A DNA stretch of 62,693 nucleotides from Arenimonas metalli CF5-1 (GCF_000747155.1 NZ_AVCK01000064.1:1-62693), one strand, 5' to 3'; positions 1-11,914 are shown, counted from the stretch's first letter. The notes: generated by a model not told the origin, from the sequence alone. Translations and numbers: made by a program.

Positions 1-174
1 CCCGGGCCCGCCGGGCCGCAGCAGCAGCGCGCAGCCGGCGAGCCCTGCGATGCCGAAGCCCATCGCCAGCAGCTGGAACGGCGGGATGCCGGCGGTGCCG
101 CCGGTGAGCACCGCCAGCGAGGACCACAGCAGCACGGCCGCGAACCCGGCGAGGGTGGCGCGGCGCGGCGTCAT
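1..174 (-). CDS. DMT/EamA-family exporter, N-terminal fragment (YddG-like)
   Basis: Only the first 58 codons are present; the gene runs off the left edge. The peptide starts MTPRRATLAGFAAVLLWSSL and continues as a hydrophobic segment followed by a second one, the usual opening of a ten-helix drug/metabolite transporter. The ATLxGFxAxxLWSS opening resembles the aromatic amino acid exporter YddG. The ATG shares one base with the TGA of the upstream symporter gene (TGATG), so the two are probably co-transcribed and translationally coupled. The substrate is inferred from an N-terminal resemblance only; another EamA subfamily is possible. Confidence 0.6.
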   Translation of the reverse strand, partial: MTPRRATLAGFAAVLLWSSLAVLTGGTAGIPPFQLLAMGFGIAGLAGCALLLRPGGPG

Positions 175-1448
175 CAGGCGCGCGGCGCCGCGTCGTCGAG
201 GCCGATGTCGCCGGTGGCGCGGTCGTACACGGCCTGGTCGAGCAGGCCGGTCTCCTTCGCCACCAGCACCGGCACCAGCACCTGGCCGGTGACGTTGGTC
301 ATCGTGCGCATCATGTCCAGCACGCGGTCGATCGCGACCAGGTAACCGATGCCCTCGAGCGGCAGGCCGGCCGAGCTGAGCACCACCGTGGCCATCACCA
401 TCGCCGTGCCCGGCACGCCGGCGGTGCCGAAGCTGCCCAGCACCGAGGCCAGCAGGATCACGAAGTACTGCGAGGCGCTGAGCTCGATGCCGAAGTACTG
501 CGCCACGAACATGGCCGTCAGCGTGGGGAAGATCGCGCCACAGCCGTCCATCTTGATGCTGGCGCCCAGCGGCACCGCGAACGCCGCGTATTCCTGCTTC
601 ACGCCCAGCGCGTGGGTCGCCGCGCGCAGCGAGGCCGGCAGCGCCGCGAAGCTGGACGAGGCGACGAAGGCCACCTGCATCGCCGGCAGCGCCCCGCGCA
701 GGAAGCGCAGCGGGTTCAGCCCGTGCGCCAGCAGCAGCCCGCCGTAGACGAACACGATGTGCAGGGCGCAGGCCAGGTACAACGCCACGACGAAGCCACC
801 CAAGGGCAGCAGCCGCTCGAAGCCGTAGCTGCCCACCAGCGCCGCGATCAGGCCGAAGGTGCCGATCGGCGTGACCTCGAGCACGAAGCGCGTCACCTGG
901 ATCATCACGTCGCTGGCCTCGCCGGCCAGCGCACGCAGCTTCGCGGTCTTCTCGCCCAGCTTCACCAGCGCGAACCCGACCAGGCCCGCGAAGAAGATCA
1001 CCTGCAGGATCTTGCCCTCGGCCAGGGCCGCGAACGGATTGGCCGGCACCACGTCCAGCAGCACCGCCACCGGGCCCGGCACCACCTTCTCGACATAGCT
1101 CTCGGCCACGGCCAGCTCGCCCAGGCCCAGCCCTGGCTGCATCACCGCGCCCACCGCGAGGGCCACGCCCACCGCCAGCGCCGCGGTGGCCGCGAACCAG
1201 GCGAAGGTACGCCCGCCCAGCGCCGCCACCGACTGTTGCCCGTGCAGGCTGGCCACGGCGTTGATCACCGCGAAGAACACCAGCGGCGTCGCGATCATCT
1301 TGATCAGGGTGACGTAGAGCGTGCCCAGCGGCTGGAACCAGGCCGCGGCCGTCTCGCCAATGGCCCAGCCCGCGAGGGCGCCCAGGACGAAGCCGGCGAG
1401 CACGCGCTGCCAGAAGGGGATGCGGAACCAGCGGGAGACCAGGGACAT
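174..1448 (-). CDS. Dicarboxylate/amino acid:cation symporter (DAACS family)
   Basis: Inner-membrane secondary transporter of the GltP/DctA/SstT fold, 424 residues, which moves acidic amino acids or C4-dicarboxylates with H+ or Na+. Visible family signatures are a serine-rich re-entrant loop (SSSFAALP, about residue 264), KMDG (about 299, the NMDGT position), FGTAGVPG (about 340) and DRVLDMMRTMTNVTG (about 374). I chose the ATG at 1448, giving MSLVSRWFRIPF, rather than an earlier in-frame ATG at 1571 because the extra 41 residues are polar and unlike the family and would overlap the divergent antiporter start; a GAGG lies upstream of 1448. NMDGT reads KMDGC here, so the substrate may differ from glutamate. 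Confidence 0.9.
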   Translation of the reverse strand: MSLVSRWFRIPFWQRVLAGFVLGALAGWAIGETAAAWFQPLGTLYVTLIKMIATPLVFFAVINAVASLHGQQSVAALGGRTFAWFAATAALAVGVALAVGAVMQPGLGLGELAVAESYVEKVVPGPVAVLLDVVPANPFAALAEGKILQVIFFAGLVGFALVKLGEKTAKLRALAGEASDVMIQVTRFVLEVTPIGTFGLIAALVGSYGFERLLPLGGFVVALYLACALHIVFVYGGLLLAHGLNPLRFLRGALPAMQVAFVASSSFAALPASLRAATHALGVKQEYAAFAVPLGASIKMDGCGAIFPTLTAMFVAQYFGIELSASQYFVILLASVLGSFGTAGVPGTAMVMATVVLSSAGLPLEGIGYLVAIDRVLDMMRTMTNVTGQVLVPVLVAKETGLLDQAVYDRATGDIGLDDAAPRA

Positions 1449-1570
1449 CAGGCTTGCCTCGAAGAGCGTGGACGGACGATACCGGGAGGCGCCCACCGGG
1501 TCATCCGGTTCTTCACGCCCGGAAACGCAGCGTTCCGGGAGATAATGGCGGCCTGTCCCCGGAGCCCCCA

Positions 1571-2644
1571 ATGACCCTGATCCTGTTCCTCGCCGGCCTG
1601 GCCCTGCTGATCGTCGGCGCCGACCTGCTCGTCCGCGGCGCCTCGCGCCTGTCGCTGTCGCTGGGCATCGCCCCGCTGGTGGTGGGCCTGACCGTGGTCG
1701 CCTTCGGCACCAGCGCCCCGGAGCTGGCCGTGTCCGTGAAGGGCGCGCTCGACGGCCAGACCGACATCGCGCTGGGCAACGTGGTCGGCAGCAACATCTT
1801 CAACATCCTGTTCATCCTCGGCCTGTCGGCCCTGATCGCGCCGCTGGTCGTGGACCGGCAGCTGATCCGCCAGGAAGTGCCGATCGTGATCGGCCTGAGC
1901 CTGCTGGTCGGCGGCATGGTCCTGGACCTGAGGCTGTCCGCGGCGGAGGGCGCGCTGCTGGTACTGCTGATCGCCGGCTACACGCTGCTGCTCTACTTCC
2001 AGGGCAAGAACGCCCCGGCCAGCGAAGTCACCGACGACTTGCTGCCCACCGGCCCGGCCTGGCTGTCGCGGCTGCCGGCACAGCTGGCGCTGATCCTCGT
2101 CGGCCTTGGCATGCTGGTGCTCGGGTCGCGCTGGCTGGTGGACTCGGCCATCACGTTCGCCGAGATGCTGGGCGTCAGCCAGCTCGTCATCGGCCTGACC
2201 ATCGTCGCCGCCGGCACCTCGCTGCCGGAGGTCGCCACCTCGGTCATCGCGGCGCTGCGCGGCGAGCGCGAGATCGCGGTGGGCAACGTGCTGGGCAGCA
2301 ACATCTTCAACCTCGGCGCCGTGCTGGGCATCAGCTCGATCGTGTCGGGCAGCGGCCTCACCGTGCCGCCCTCGCTGCTGGCCTTCGACCTGCCGGTGAT
2401 GATCGCGGTGGCGGTGGCCTGCCTGCCGGTGCTGTTCACCGGGCACCTGATCGCGCGCTGGGAAGGCGCCGTGTTCCTGGGTTACTACGTCGCCTACACC
2501 ACCTACCTCGTGCTGTACGCGCAGGAGCACGACGCGCTCGACGAATACAGCCTGGTGATGCGCGCGGTGGTGATCCCGCTGACGGTGATCACGCTCGCGG
2601 TGGTGGTCGTGCGCGAGCTGCGGCGCCGCCGCCGCCGGGCCTGA
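1571..2644 (+). CDS. Calcium/sodium antiporter (CaCA family, YrbG-like)
   Basis: Ten-helix inner-membrane cation antiporter, 357 residues. The two inverted alpha-repeats that form the ion site are plain: GTSAPE (46-51) with GNVVGSN (69-75), and GTSLPE (about 215) with GNVLGSN (about 238). This spacing and the start MTLILFLAGLALLIVGADLL match the YrbG subfamily, which exchanges Ca2+ for Na+ or H+. It diverges from the symporter at 174-1448 across a gap of about 120 bp that must hold both promoters. The C-terminus ends in a run of arginines. The direction of transport and ion preference cannot be read from sequence. Confidence 0.92.
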   Translation: MTLILFLAGLALLIVGADLLVRGASRLSLSLGIAPLVVGLTVVAFGTSAPELAVSVKGALDGQTDIALGNVVGSNIFNILFILGLSALIAPLVVDRQLIRQEVPIVIGLSLLVGGMVLDLRLSAAEGALLVLLIAGYTLLLYFQGKNAPASEVTDDLLPTGPAWLSRLPAQLALILVGLGMLVLGSRWLVDSAITFAEMLGVSQLVIGLTIVAAGTSLPEVATSVIAALRGEREIAVGNVLGSNIFNLGAVLGISSIVSGSGLTVPPSLLAFDLPVMIAVAVACLPVLFTGHLIARWEGAVFLGYYVAYTTYLVLYAQEHDALDEYSLVMRAVVIPLTVITLAVVVVRELRRRRRRA

Positions 2645-2669
2645 CGCCGCGCGCGGCCCGCACCGGCAT

Positions 2670-2692
2670 GGCCCGCCACGCGTCGGCGGGCC
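2670..2692. terminator. Hairpin between convergent genes
   Basis: GGCCCGCC (2670-2677) pairs with GGCGGGCC (2685-2692) around a 7-base loop. It lies between the antiporter end and the convergent gene at 2708, so it could serve both strands. There is no U-tract, so Rho-independent function is uncertain. Confidence 0.45.
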
Positions 2693-2707
2693 TAGCGCCA
2701 ACCGTCC

Positions 2708-3127
2708 TCAGAACGGCTTGAAGTAGACCAGCCAGAGGATCGGCACCACCAGCACCAGCGGCACTTCGTTGAACCAGCGCAGCGCGGTCGGCGACGGCAG
2801 CGGCGCGCCCGTGGCGGCGCGCTTGATCCAGCGGCCGGTCGCGATGAAGTGCGCCAGCATCAGCGCCACCAGCGTCAGCTTCGCGTGCACCCAGCCGCCG
2901 CTGCGGTCGAAGTGCAGCCACAGCGCCAGGCCCAGCAGCAGCGCGATGCCGAACATCACGTGCCCGAAGCGGTAGAGCCGCGCGCCCATCAGCGCCAGCC
3001 GCGCGCGCACCGCCGGCTCGGCGCCGGCCTCGGCCAGGTTGACCAGGATGCGCGGCAGGTAGAACACCGTCGCCATCCAGGAAATCACGAACAGCACGTG
3101 GAAGAGCTTGGTCCAGAGGTAGGCCAT
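2708..3127 (-). CDS. HemJ/CopD-like four-helix membrane protein
   Basis: 139 residues, nearly all membrane-spanning (four helices). Features shared with the HemJ (oxygen-independent-type protoporphyrinogen oxidase) and CopD-related family are KLFHV near the N-terminus, FYLPRI at the end of helix 1, LYRFGHV and WVHAKLTLVALMLAHF. The conserved helix-1 His and the His-Lys pair of WVHAKL are the presumed heme or substrate residues in HemJ. The ATG at 3127 begins MAYLWTKLFHV. It lies downstream of the M48 lipoprotein gene on the same strand (33-bp gap), so both may share a transcript. A CopD-type role is the alternative; no other heme gene is nearby to decide. Confidence 0.65.
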   Translation of the reverse strand: MAYLWTKLFHVLFVISWMATVFYLPRILVNLAEAGAEPAVRARLALMGARLYRFGHVMFGIALLLGLALWLHFDRSGGWVHAKLTLVALMLAHFIATGRWIKRAATGAPLPSPTALRWFNEVPLVLVVPILWLVYFKPF

Positions 3128-3160
3128 GGGGCGACGGGTCTCGGCGTGGGAGGGAAAGGG

Positions 3161-3955
3161 TCAGCGGCAGGCAGGGCGACGGCCGGCGCTGCGCGCCTGC
3201 TCGTAGGCCGGCATCAGGCCGGGCGCGGCCGCGGCCAGGGTCTGGATGCGGCGCTGCGGGTCCGGGTGGGTGGACAGCCAGGCCGGCGGGCGGCTGCCGC
3301 CGGCCTGCTTCTGCATGTTCTCCCACAGCGTGGCGGCGGCGCGCGGGTCGAAGCCGGCGCTGGCCATGTAGCGCTGGCCGAGCACGTCGGCCTCGGTCTC
3401 GTGCTGGCGCGAGAACGGCAGCGCGATGCCCGCCTGCGCGCCCAGGCCGAGCAGGCCCAGCAGCTGCTGGCGCTGGCCGCCGGTGGCGGAGTTGAGCACC
3501 TGCAGGGCGGTGTCGGTGGCGAACTGGTTGGACACGCGTTCGGCCGCGTGGCGCGAGGTGACGTGGCCCAGCTCGTGGCCGATCACCGAGGCCAGCTGGT
3601 CCTGGTTGGCGGCCACCTTCAGCAGGCCGGTGTGCACGCCCACCTTGCCGCCCGGCAGGGCGAAGGCGTTGGCGCTGGCGTCGTCGATCAGGGCCACTTC
3701 CCAGGGCTTGCTGCGGGCGGGCTCGGGCAGCTGGGCAATCAGGGCGCGGGCCACGCAGTTCACGTAGCGGGTGGATGCCGCATCGCCGGAGACCTTGCCG
3801 CCGGCCTTGACCTGGGCGAAGGCGGTGGCGCCCATCCGGTCCATGTCGGCGTCGCCGACCAGGATCAGCTGGGAGCGGCCGGTGGGCGTGGTGCTGCAGG
3901 CAGCGGCGAGGCCCAGGGTCAGCAGGGCGGCGAGTTTCGCGGGGCGCAGGCGCAT
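3161..3955 (-). CDS. M48-family metalloprotease, lipoprotein (LoiP/YcaL-like)
   Basis: 264-residue periplasmic zinc endopeptidase anchored by a lipid. The signal peptide ends in the lipobox LAAAC (Cys20). The zinc site is HELGH (127-131), with the downstream glutamate in HETEAD (about 185-190), the Oma1/LoiP arrangement. The region GGKVGVHTGLLKVAANQDQLASVI is typical of the single-domain family. The ATG at 3955 was chosen over a longer in-frame start at 4111 because an AAGGAG sits upstream and the signal peptide starts there. Family members degrade misfolded outer-membrane proteins. It may be co-transcribed with the membrane protein gene at 2708. Confidence 0.92.
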   Translation of the reverse strand: MRLRPAKLAALLTLGLAAACSTTPTGRSQLILVGDADMDRMGATAFAQVKAGGKVSGDAASTRYVNCVARALIAQLPEPARSKPWEVALIDDASANAFALPGGKVGVHTGLLKVAANQDQLASVIGHELGHVTSRHAAERVSNQFATDTALQVLNSATGGQRQQLLGLLGLGAQAGIALPFSRQHETEADVLGQRYMASAGFDPRAAATLWENMQKQAGGSRPPAWLSTHPDPQRRIQTLAAAAPGLMPAYEQARSAGRRPACR

Positions 3956-4050
3956 GGGGAGACTCCTTGCTAGGACCGGGCCCCATGATTGGCGCATCGC
4001 CCGGATGCCGCAAGCCGGGCGCGGTTCAGGTGCCTGAAGCGCCGCTGGGG

Positions 4051-4056
4051 TACAAT
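4051..4056 (+). promoter_or_regulatory. Candidate -10 box of the helicase gene
   Basis: TACAAT about 80 bases before the ATG at 4137. It would leave a 5' leader of roughly 70 bases, consistent with the long leaders of cold-induced deaD genes. No good -35 hexamer is visible 17 bases upstream. Confidence 0.4.
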
Positions 4057-4136
4057 CGCGCGCCTTCTTCGTGTCCGTGGTGTGCCGGTATGCGAAGTCT
4101 TCCCGATTCAATCGGACCCAGACCTACGGACTCCCC

Positions 4137-6035
<1,899 letters not shown>

Positions 6036-6058
6036 GCCCTGCCCCGCGCGACGCCTGC

Positions 6059-6083
6059 GAACGCCCGGCCCTGCCGGGCGTTC
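6059..6083. terminator. Hairpin after deaD
   Basis: GAACGCCCGG (6059-6068) pairs perfectly with CCGGGCGTTC (6074-6083) around a 5-base loop. It stands between deaD and the convergent gene ending at 6096. The following bases are TCTGCTGTC on the plus strand, with no long U-run. Probably bidirectional. Confidence 0.65.
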
Positions 6084-6095
6084 TGCTGTCCGGGC

Positions 6096-6752
6096 TCAGC
6101 GCGCCGGCGCGCCGGCGCCCAGGGTCTGCCGCAGCAGCGGCAGGTGCGGGCGCAGCAGTTCGGCGTTGTGGCGGGCCGCTTCGCGTTCGGCGTCGTCGCG
6201 CGGCGCCACCGCGTCCAGACCGGGGATGCCGGGAAGGCCCGGCATGCCCTGCACGTCCACCAGCAGCGGCAGCGCGGCCAAGGCCTGCCGCCGCACGAAG
6301 GCGTATTCATCGCGCGACAGGCCGGCCTCGTTCACGCCCGCGGCCTGGGCCGCCTTCAGGCGACCCAGCAGCGCGCTGGTTTCGCGATAGGCGCTGGCGA
6401 GGTCCTGCAGGTTGGGCGGCTGGTCGGCGGCGCGCGCCGCCTGCGCCTGCTGCGCACGCTCGGCCAGCGCGCGCAGATCGCTGCCCATCTCGCGCACCAC
6501 GACCTCCTGCACCGTGACCAGCGCCGCGACCTGCGCCGGCGTCAGGCGGCCGTCGGCGGGCGGATCGTAAGGCGCCTGGTTGGTGATCCCGCTGCCCAGG
6601 TCCAGGCTGGAGGCCCAGTCCTTGGCGCCCGACAGCATCTCCCCGCCCGCGTTCCACATCGGTCGCAGCAGGAACCACCAGGCGGCGCCCGCGCCGACCA
6701 CCAGCACCAGCACCACGACCAGGCAACCCGTGAGCAGCTTCTTTGCGGCCAT
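6096..6752 (-). CDS. Hypothetical single-pass membrane protein
   Basis: 218 residues; family not recognised. An N-terminal membrane anchor (LLTGCLVVVLVLVVGAGAAWWFLL, described by positions 6-29) is followed by a soluble, Ala/Gln-rich, probably helical region. That region includes an ERAQQAQAARAADQ stretch and a Gly/Pro-rich turn segment (VQGMPGLPGIPGLDA) near residue 170. The topology suggests a periplasmic domain. It ends convergently with deaD and diverges from the flavoprotein gene at 6848. The composition matches its neighbours, so there is no sign of transfer. Confidence 0.75.
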   Translation of the reverse strand: MAAKKLLTGCLVVVLVLVVGAGAAWWFLLRPMWNAGGEMLSGAKDWASSLDLGSGITNQAPYDPPADGRLTPAQVAALVTVQEVVVREMGSDLRALAERAQQAQAARAADQPPNLQDLASAYRETSALLGRLKAAQAAGVNEAGLSRDEYAFVRRQALAALPLLVDVQGMPGLPGIPGLDAVAPRDDAEREAARHNAELLRPHLPLLRQTLGAGAPAR

Positions 6753-6834
6753 CGCGGCCTCCGTCTGGGATTCCGGCCCAGCATAGCCACGCCGGGCGGC
6801 CGCGGGAACGGTCGCCAGCCCCGTGCGCGGCGGC

Positions 6835-6840
6835 TAAAGT
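6835..6840 (+). promoter_or_regulatory. Candidate -10 box, possibly giving a leaderless mRNA
   Basis: TAAAGT ends exactly 7 bases before the ATG at 6848, so transcription would start at or next to the start codon. There is no Shine-Dalgarno before this ATG. Confidence 0.35.
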
Positions 6841-6847
6841 GCCTGGC

Positions 6848-8026
6848 ATGGAAACCGACGTGATCGTGATCGGCGGCGGCGCCGCGGGACTGATGTGCGC
6901 GCTGACCGCCGGCCGGCGCGGGCGCCGCGTGCACGTCGTCGAGCACGCCAACCGCTGCGGCAAGAAGATCCTGATGTCGGGTGGCGGCCGCTGCAACTTC
7001 ACCAACACCGGCACCACGCCCGCGAATTTCCTTTCGGCCAACCCCCACTTCTGCAAGTCGGCGCTGGCCCGTTACCGGCCCGAGCACTTCATCGCCATGG
7101 TCGACGCGCACGGCATCGCCTGGCACGAGAAGGAGCTGGGCCAGCTGTTCTGCGACGAGTCCTCGAAGCAGATCGTGGCGATGCTGCTCGAGGAATGCGC
7201 GCGCGCCGGCGTGGTGGTGCAGGTGTCGTGCGCGGTGGAATCGGTGGAGGCAATGGCGGGCGGTGGCTACCGCGTGCGTACCTCGCAGGGCCCGCTCACG
7301 GCGCCCTCGCTGGTGGTGGCCACCGGCGGGCTTTCGATCCCGAGCATGGGCGCCACCGGCTTCGGCTACGAGCTGGCGCGGCAGTTCGGCCACGAGGTGC
7401 TGCCCACGCGCGCCGGGCTGGTGCCGCTGACGCTGAGCGGCAAGCACCAGGAGCACTATGCCGAGCTCGCGGGGGTGTCGTTTCCGGTGTCGGCGCGCTG
7501 CGGCAAGGCGCGCTTCGACAATGCGCTGCTGGTGACCCATCGCGGGCTCAGCGGACCCAGCATCCTGCAGATCTCTTCGTATTGGGAGCCGGGCCGCGAA
7601 CTGCGGCTGGACCTGCTGCCCGACCGCGACGCCGAAGCGTGGCTGCTCGAACGCCAGTCCGCCAAGCCGGCCGCCGAACTCAAGACCGTGCTGGGCGAAG
7701 CCTTTCCGCAGCGCTTCGCGCAGCGACTGTGCGAGGTCTGGTTCGCCAACAAGCCGATGCGCCAGTACACCCACCGCGAACTGCCCGACATCGCCCGCAA
7801 GCTGGCCGACTGGCCCATCGTGGCCAGCGGCACCGAGGGCTACCGCACCGCCGAGGTCACCCTGGGTGGCGTGGACACCCGCGGGGTCTCCTCGACCACG
7901 ATGGAATCGATGCGGGCGCCCGGCCTGTACTTCGTCGGCGAAGTGCTAGACGTCACCGGCTGGCTGGGCGGCTACAACTTCCAGTGGGCCTGGGCCTCCG
8001 GCCACGCCGCCGGCCAGTCCGCCTGA
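6848..8026 (+). CDS. BaiN/HI0933-type NAD(P)/FAD-dependent oxidoreductase (YhiN-like)
   Basis: 392-residue flavoprotein. The N-terminal Rossmann motif IGGGAAG (8-14) begins the FAD fold. It is followed by the family hallmark CGKKILMSGGGRCNFTN (about 37-53), the middle VVATGGLSIPSMGATG segment, and the C-terminal motif GEVLDVTGWLGGYNFQWAWASG that closes over FAD. These are diagnostic of the HI0933/YhiN family, whose physiological substrate is not settled. The ATG at 6848 places the Rossmann strand immediately, as the family does; a longer in-frame start at 6743 would add residues antisense to the neighbouring gene. The gene is monocistronic and followed by a hairpin with a T-run. Confidence 0.9.
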   Translation: METDVIVIGGGAAGLMCALTAGRRGRRVHVVEHANRCGKKILMSGGGRCNFTNTGTTPANFLSANPHFCKSALARYRPEHFIAMVDAHGIAWHEKELGQLFCDESSKQIVAMLLEECARAGVVVQVSCAVESVEAMAGGGYRVRTSQGPLTAPSLVVATGGLSIPSMGATGFGYELARQFGHEVLPTRAGLVPLTLSGKHQEHYAELAGVSFPVSARCGKARFDNALLVTHRGLSGPSILQISSYWEPGRELRLDLLPDRDAEAWLLERQSAKPAAELKTVLGEAFPQRFAQRLCEVWFANKPMRQYTHRELPDIARKLADWPIVASGTEGYRTAEVTLGGVDTRGVSSTTMESMRAPGLYFVGEVLDVTGWLGGYNFQWAWASGHAAGQSA

Positions 8027-8027
8027 G

Positions 8028-8054
8028 ACAAATGAACCCGGTTCATTTGTTTTT
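8028..8054 (+). terminator. Palindromic Rho-independent terminator
   Basis: ACAAATGAACC (8028-8038) and GGTTCATTTGT (8040-8050) form a perfect inverted repeat around one base, followed by four more T (8051-8054). Folded with a 5-base loop it is a standard terminator for the flavoprotein gene. It is unusual in being AT-rich and in sharing the word ATGAACCCGG with the long palindrome at 9918-9992. Confidence 0.75.
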
Positions 8055-8126
8055 CCCGCCCTGCGACCTGATGGGGGTGGTTCTGGCGTTCACTGCATGA
8101 CGAACCCTACGCGGAGCTGCGGAACG

Positions 8127-9914
8127 ATGGACAGGAATTCCCTGGGCATGGCCGGTTTTCTTGCACTTTCCCTGGCGCCTGCGCTGCCAGCGGCCGCAGA
8201 CGATGGCCAGGTGATGATCGTGCTCGACGCGTCGGGTTCGATGTGGGGCCAGATCGACGGCAAGCCGAAGCTGCAGATCGCGCGGGAAACCCTGGCCACC
8301 GTGCTGGCCGACACACCGGCGGGGACGGAGCTGGGCCTGGTTGCCTACGGCCACCGCAGCAAGGGCGACTGCCGCGACATCGAGCTGGTGATCCGCCCCG
8401 GGGCCGGCACCGCGCCCGCGATCAACGACGCAGTGGCGAAGATGAAGTTCCTCGGCATGACCCCGCTGTCCGATGCCGTCACGGCCGCGGCGCGCGAGCT
8501 TCGCCACACCGAGCGCCGCGCCACCGTCGTGCTGGTCACCGACGGCCTGGAAACGTGCAAGGCCGATCCCTGCGCCGTCGCCAAGGCGCTGGAAGAATCC
8601 GGCGTCGACTTCACCGCGCACGTGGTCGGCTTCGGCCTCAGCGCCGAGGAGGGCAAGCAGGTCGCCTGCCTGGCCGAGAACACCGGCGGCCGCTACTTCG
8701 CCGCGAACGACGCCTCGTCGCTGGCGGCCGCGATCGCCCGGACCGTGGTCGATGCGCCGCCCGCCGCGCCCTCGCCCCCCGCGGGCCTGGACGCGCCGGA
8801 CAGCGTGCCGATGTCGTCGCGCTTCAGCGTCGGCTGGACCGGCCCGGGCGACCGCTACGACGACGTGCAGGTCTTCGACCCGGCCGGGCGCGGCGGCCTG
8901 GGCGTGGTGCTGGACAGCCAGCGGGTCCGCACCGACGCAGGCTTCGGCGAGAAGAAAGTGACCGTCGTCGCGCCGGCCGTGCCGGGCGATTATCAGCTGC
9001 GCTACTACCACGGCGAATTGCGTCGCGTCATTGCCGCGCGTGCGCTGGACGTGGTGGCGACCGACGTGGCGCTGTCCGCGCCGGATGAAGTCGCGATCGC
9101 GTCGCGCATCACCGTGGGCTGGACCGGCCCGGGAGCGCGCTACGACGACGTGCAGGTGTTCGATCCGGCGGCGCGCGGCGGCCAGGGCCAGGTGCTCGAC
9201 AGCCAGCGCGTCGCGACCGACCCCGGCGCCGCGCAGCGGCAGGTCACGGTCGTCGCGCCCGCGGTGCCGGGCGACTACCAGCTGCGCTACTACAACGGCG
9301 ACAACCGCGAAGTGCTCGTGACCCGGCCACTGCGCGTGGTGGCCGCCGAAGTATCGCTCGACGCACCGGCGTCGGCGCCGATGGCCTCGCGCATCACCGT
9401 CGGCTGGGCCGGCCCCGGCGCCCGCTTCGACGAAGTACAGCTGTTCGACCCCGCGGCCAAGGGCGGCGATGGCCGGGTGGTCGACAACCAGCGCGTCGCC
9501 ACCGACAAGGGCGCGGCGCAGAAGCAGGCCACGGTGGTTGCGCCGGCGGTCCCCGGCCAATACCAGCTGCGCTACTACAACGGCGACAACCGCACTGTCC
9601 TGGCGACCCGTCCGATCACGGTGACCGCGATCGACGTCAGCCTGCAGGCACCCGATCGCGTGCCCGTCGACAGCCTGATCACCGTGCGCTGGACCGGCCC
9701 CGGCGCCCCCTTCGACAACATCGAGATCCACGACCCGGCCGCCCGCAACGGCGAGGGCCAACTGGTCGTCAACCGCCGCGTCACCACCGACCCGGGCTTC
9801 GCCCGCCGCGAGGCGACCCTGCGCACCCCCAAGGCGGCGGGCACCTACCAGCTGCGCTACTACAACGGCGACAACCGCGCCGTCCTGGCCACCCGCCCCC
9901 TGATCGTCGAGTAA
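8127..9914 (+). CDS. Secreted VWA-domain protein with four 95-residue repeats
   Basis: 595 residues. A signal peptide (MDRNSLGMAGFLALSLAPAL, cleaved after the alanines near 24) leads into a von Willebrand A domain (about 28-210) with an intact MIDAS motif DASGS (34-38), the distal TPLSD and VLVTDGLETC. Then come four repeats starting LDAPD, LSAPD, LDAPA and LQAPD at residues 221, 316, 411 and 506, exactly 95 residues apart. Each contains VGWTGPG, a DPA turn and a terminal YQLRYYNGDNR. The start at 8127 has GGAG 10 bases upstream; an ATG at 8097 has none. The role is unknown; metal-dependent protein binding in the periplasm or at the surface is the likely theme. It stands alone between two palindromes. 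Confidence 0.85.
   Translation: MDRNSLGMAGFLALSLAPALPAAADDGQVMIVLDASGSMWGQIDGKPKLQIARETLATVLADTPAGTELGLVAYGHRSKGDCRDIELVIRPGAGTAPAINDAVAKMKFLGMTPLSDAVTAAARELRHTERRATVVLVTDGLETCKADPCAVAKALEESGVDFTAHVVGFGLSAEEGKQVACLAENTGGRYFAANDASSLAAAIARTVVDAPPAAPSPPAGLDAPDSVPMSSRFSVGWTGPGDRYDDVQVFDPAGRGGLGVVLDSQRVRTDAGFGEKKVTVVAPAVPGDYQLRYYHGELRRVIAARALDVVATDVALSAPDEVAIASRITVGWTGPGARYDDVQVFDPAARGGQGQVLDSQRVATDPGAAQRQVTVVAPAVPGDYQLRYYNGDNREVLVTRPLRVVAAEVSLDAPASAPMASRITVGWAGPGARFDEVQLFDPAAKGGDGRVVDNQRVATDKGAAQKQATVVAPAVPGQYQLRYYNGDNRTVLATRPITVTAIDVSLQAPDRVPVDSLITVRWTGPGAPFDNIEIHDPAARNGEGQLVVNRRVTTDPGFARREATLRTPKAAGTYQLRYYNGDNRAVLATRPLIVE
8787..9914 (+). repeat. Four tandem 285-bp coding repeats
   Basis: Units begin at about 8787, 9072, 9357 and 9642 and keep an exact 285-bp period with no indel. 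The protein copies are alike but not identical (for instance YYHGELRR in unit 1 versus YYNGDNR in units 2-4), so the array looks old rather than freshly amplified. Units 2 and 3 look closest. Confidence 0.85.
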
Positions 9915-9917
9915 CCA

Positions 9918-9992
9918 AAGCCGTACCGGGTTCATTTTCTTTCTCGGTGAGACTCAGTCTCACCGAGAAAGAAAATGAACCCGGTAAGGCTT
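9918..9992. repeat. Long perfect palindrome, likely bidirectional terminator or repeat element
   Basis: Bases 9924-9954 and 9956-9986 are perfect 31-base inverted copies around a single C. Arms of 5 more bases (9918-9922 AAGCC, 9988-9992 GGCTT) extend the pairing past one mismatch. The outer part contains CCGGGTTCATTTTCTTTCTC and its complement. Directly after the VWA stop codon it could terminate transcription, but a 31-bp stem is far longer than a terminator needs. It shares ATGAACCCGG with the palindrome at 8028. Confidence 0.85.
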
Positions 9993-10060
9993 GTTCACCC
10001 GGCCCGTACGGGCGGGTATGGTAGAGTCCGGCCTCCCCTGACTAGCCGGCGCCATCGACC

Positions 10061-11842
<1,782 letters not shown>

Positions 11843-11914
11843 CGACGCCGGCGGTCGCGCCCGCGCGCGTCCGTCTGGCACACTCGCGGCCACCCCACGC
11901 ACTACTGGAATCCC

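Noticed and set aside
2670-2692. tRNA or other structured RNA gene
   Set aside because: A single hairpin only; no cloverleaf, T-loop word or CCA end. No tRNA-like sequence was found anywhere in the window.
8787-9914. CRISPR-like array
   Set aside because: Units are 285 bp, coding and in frame; there are no short direct repeats with unique spacers.
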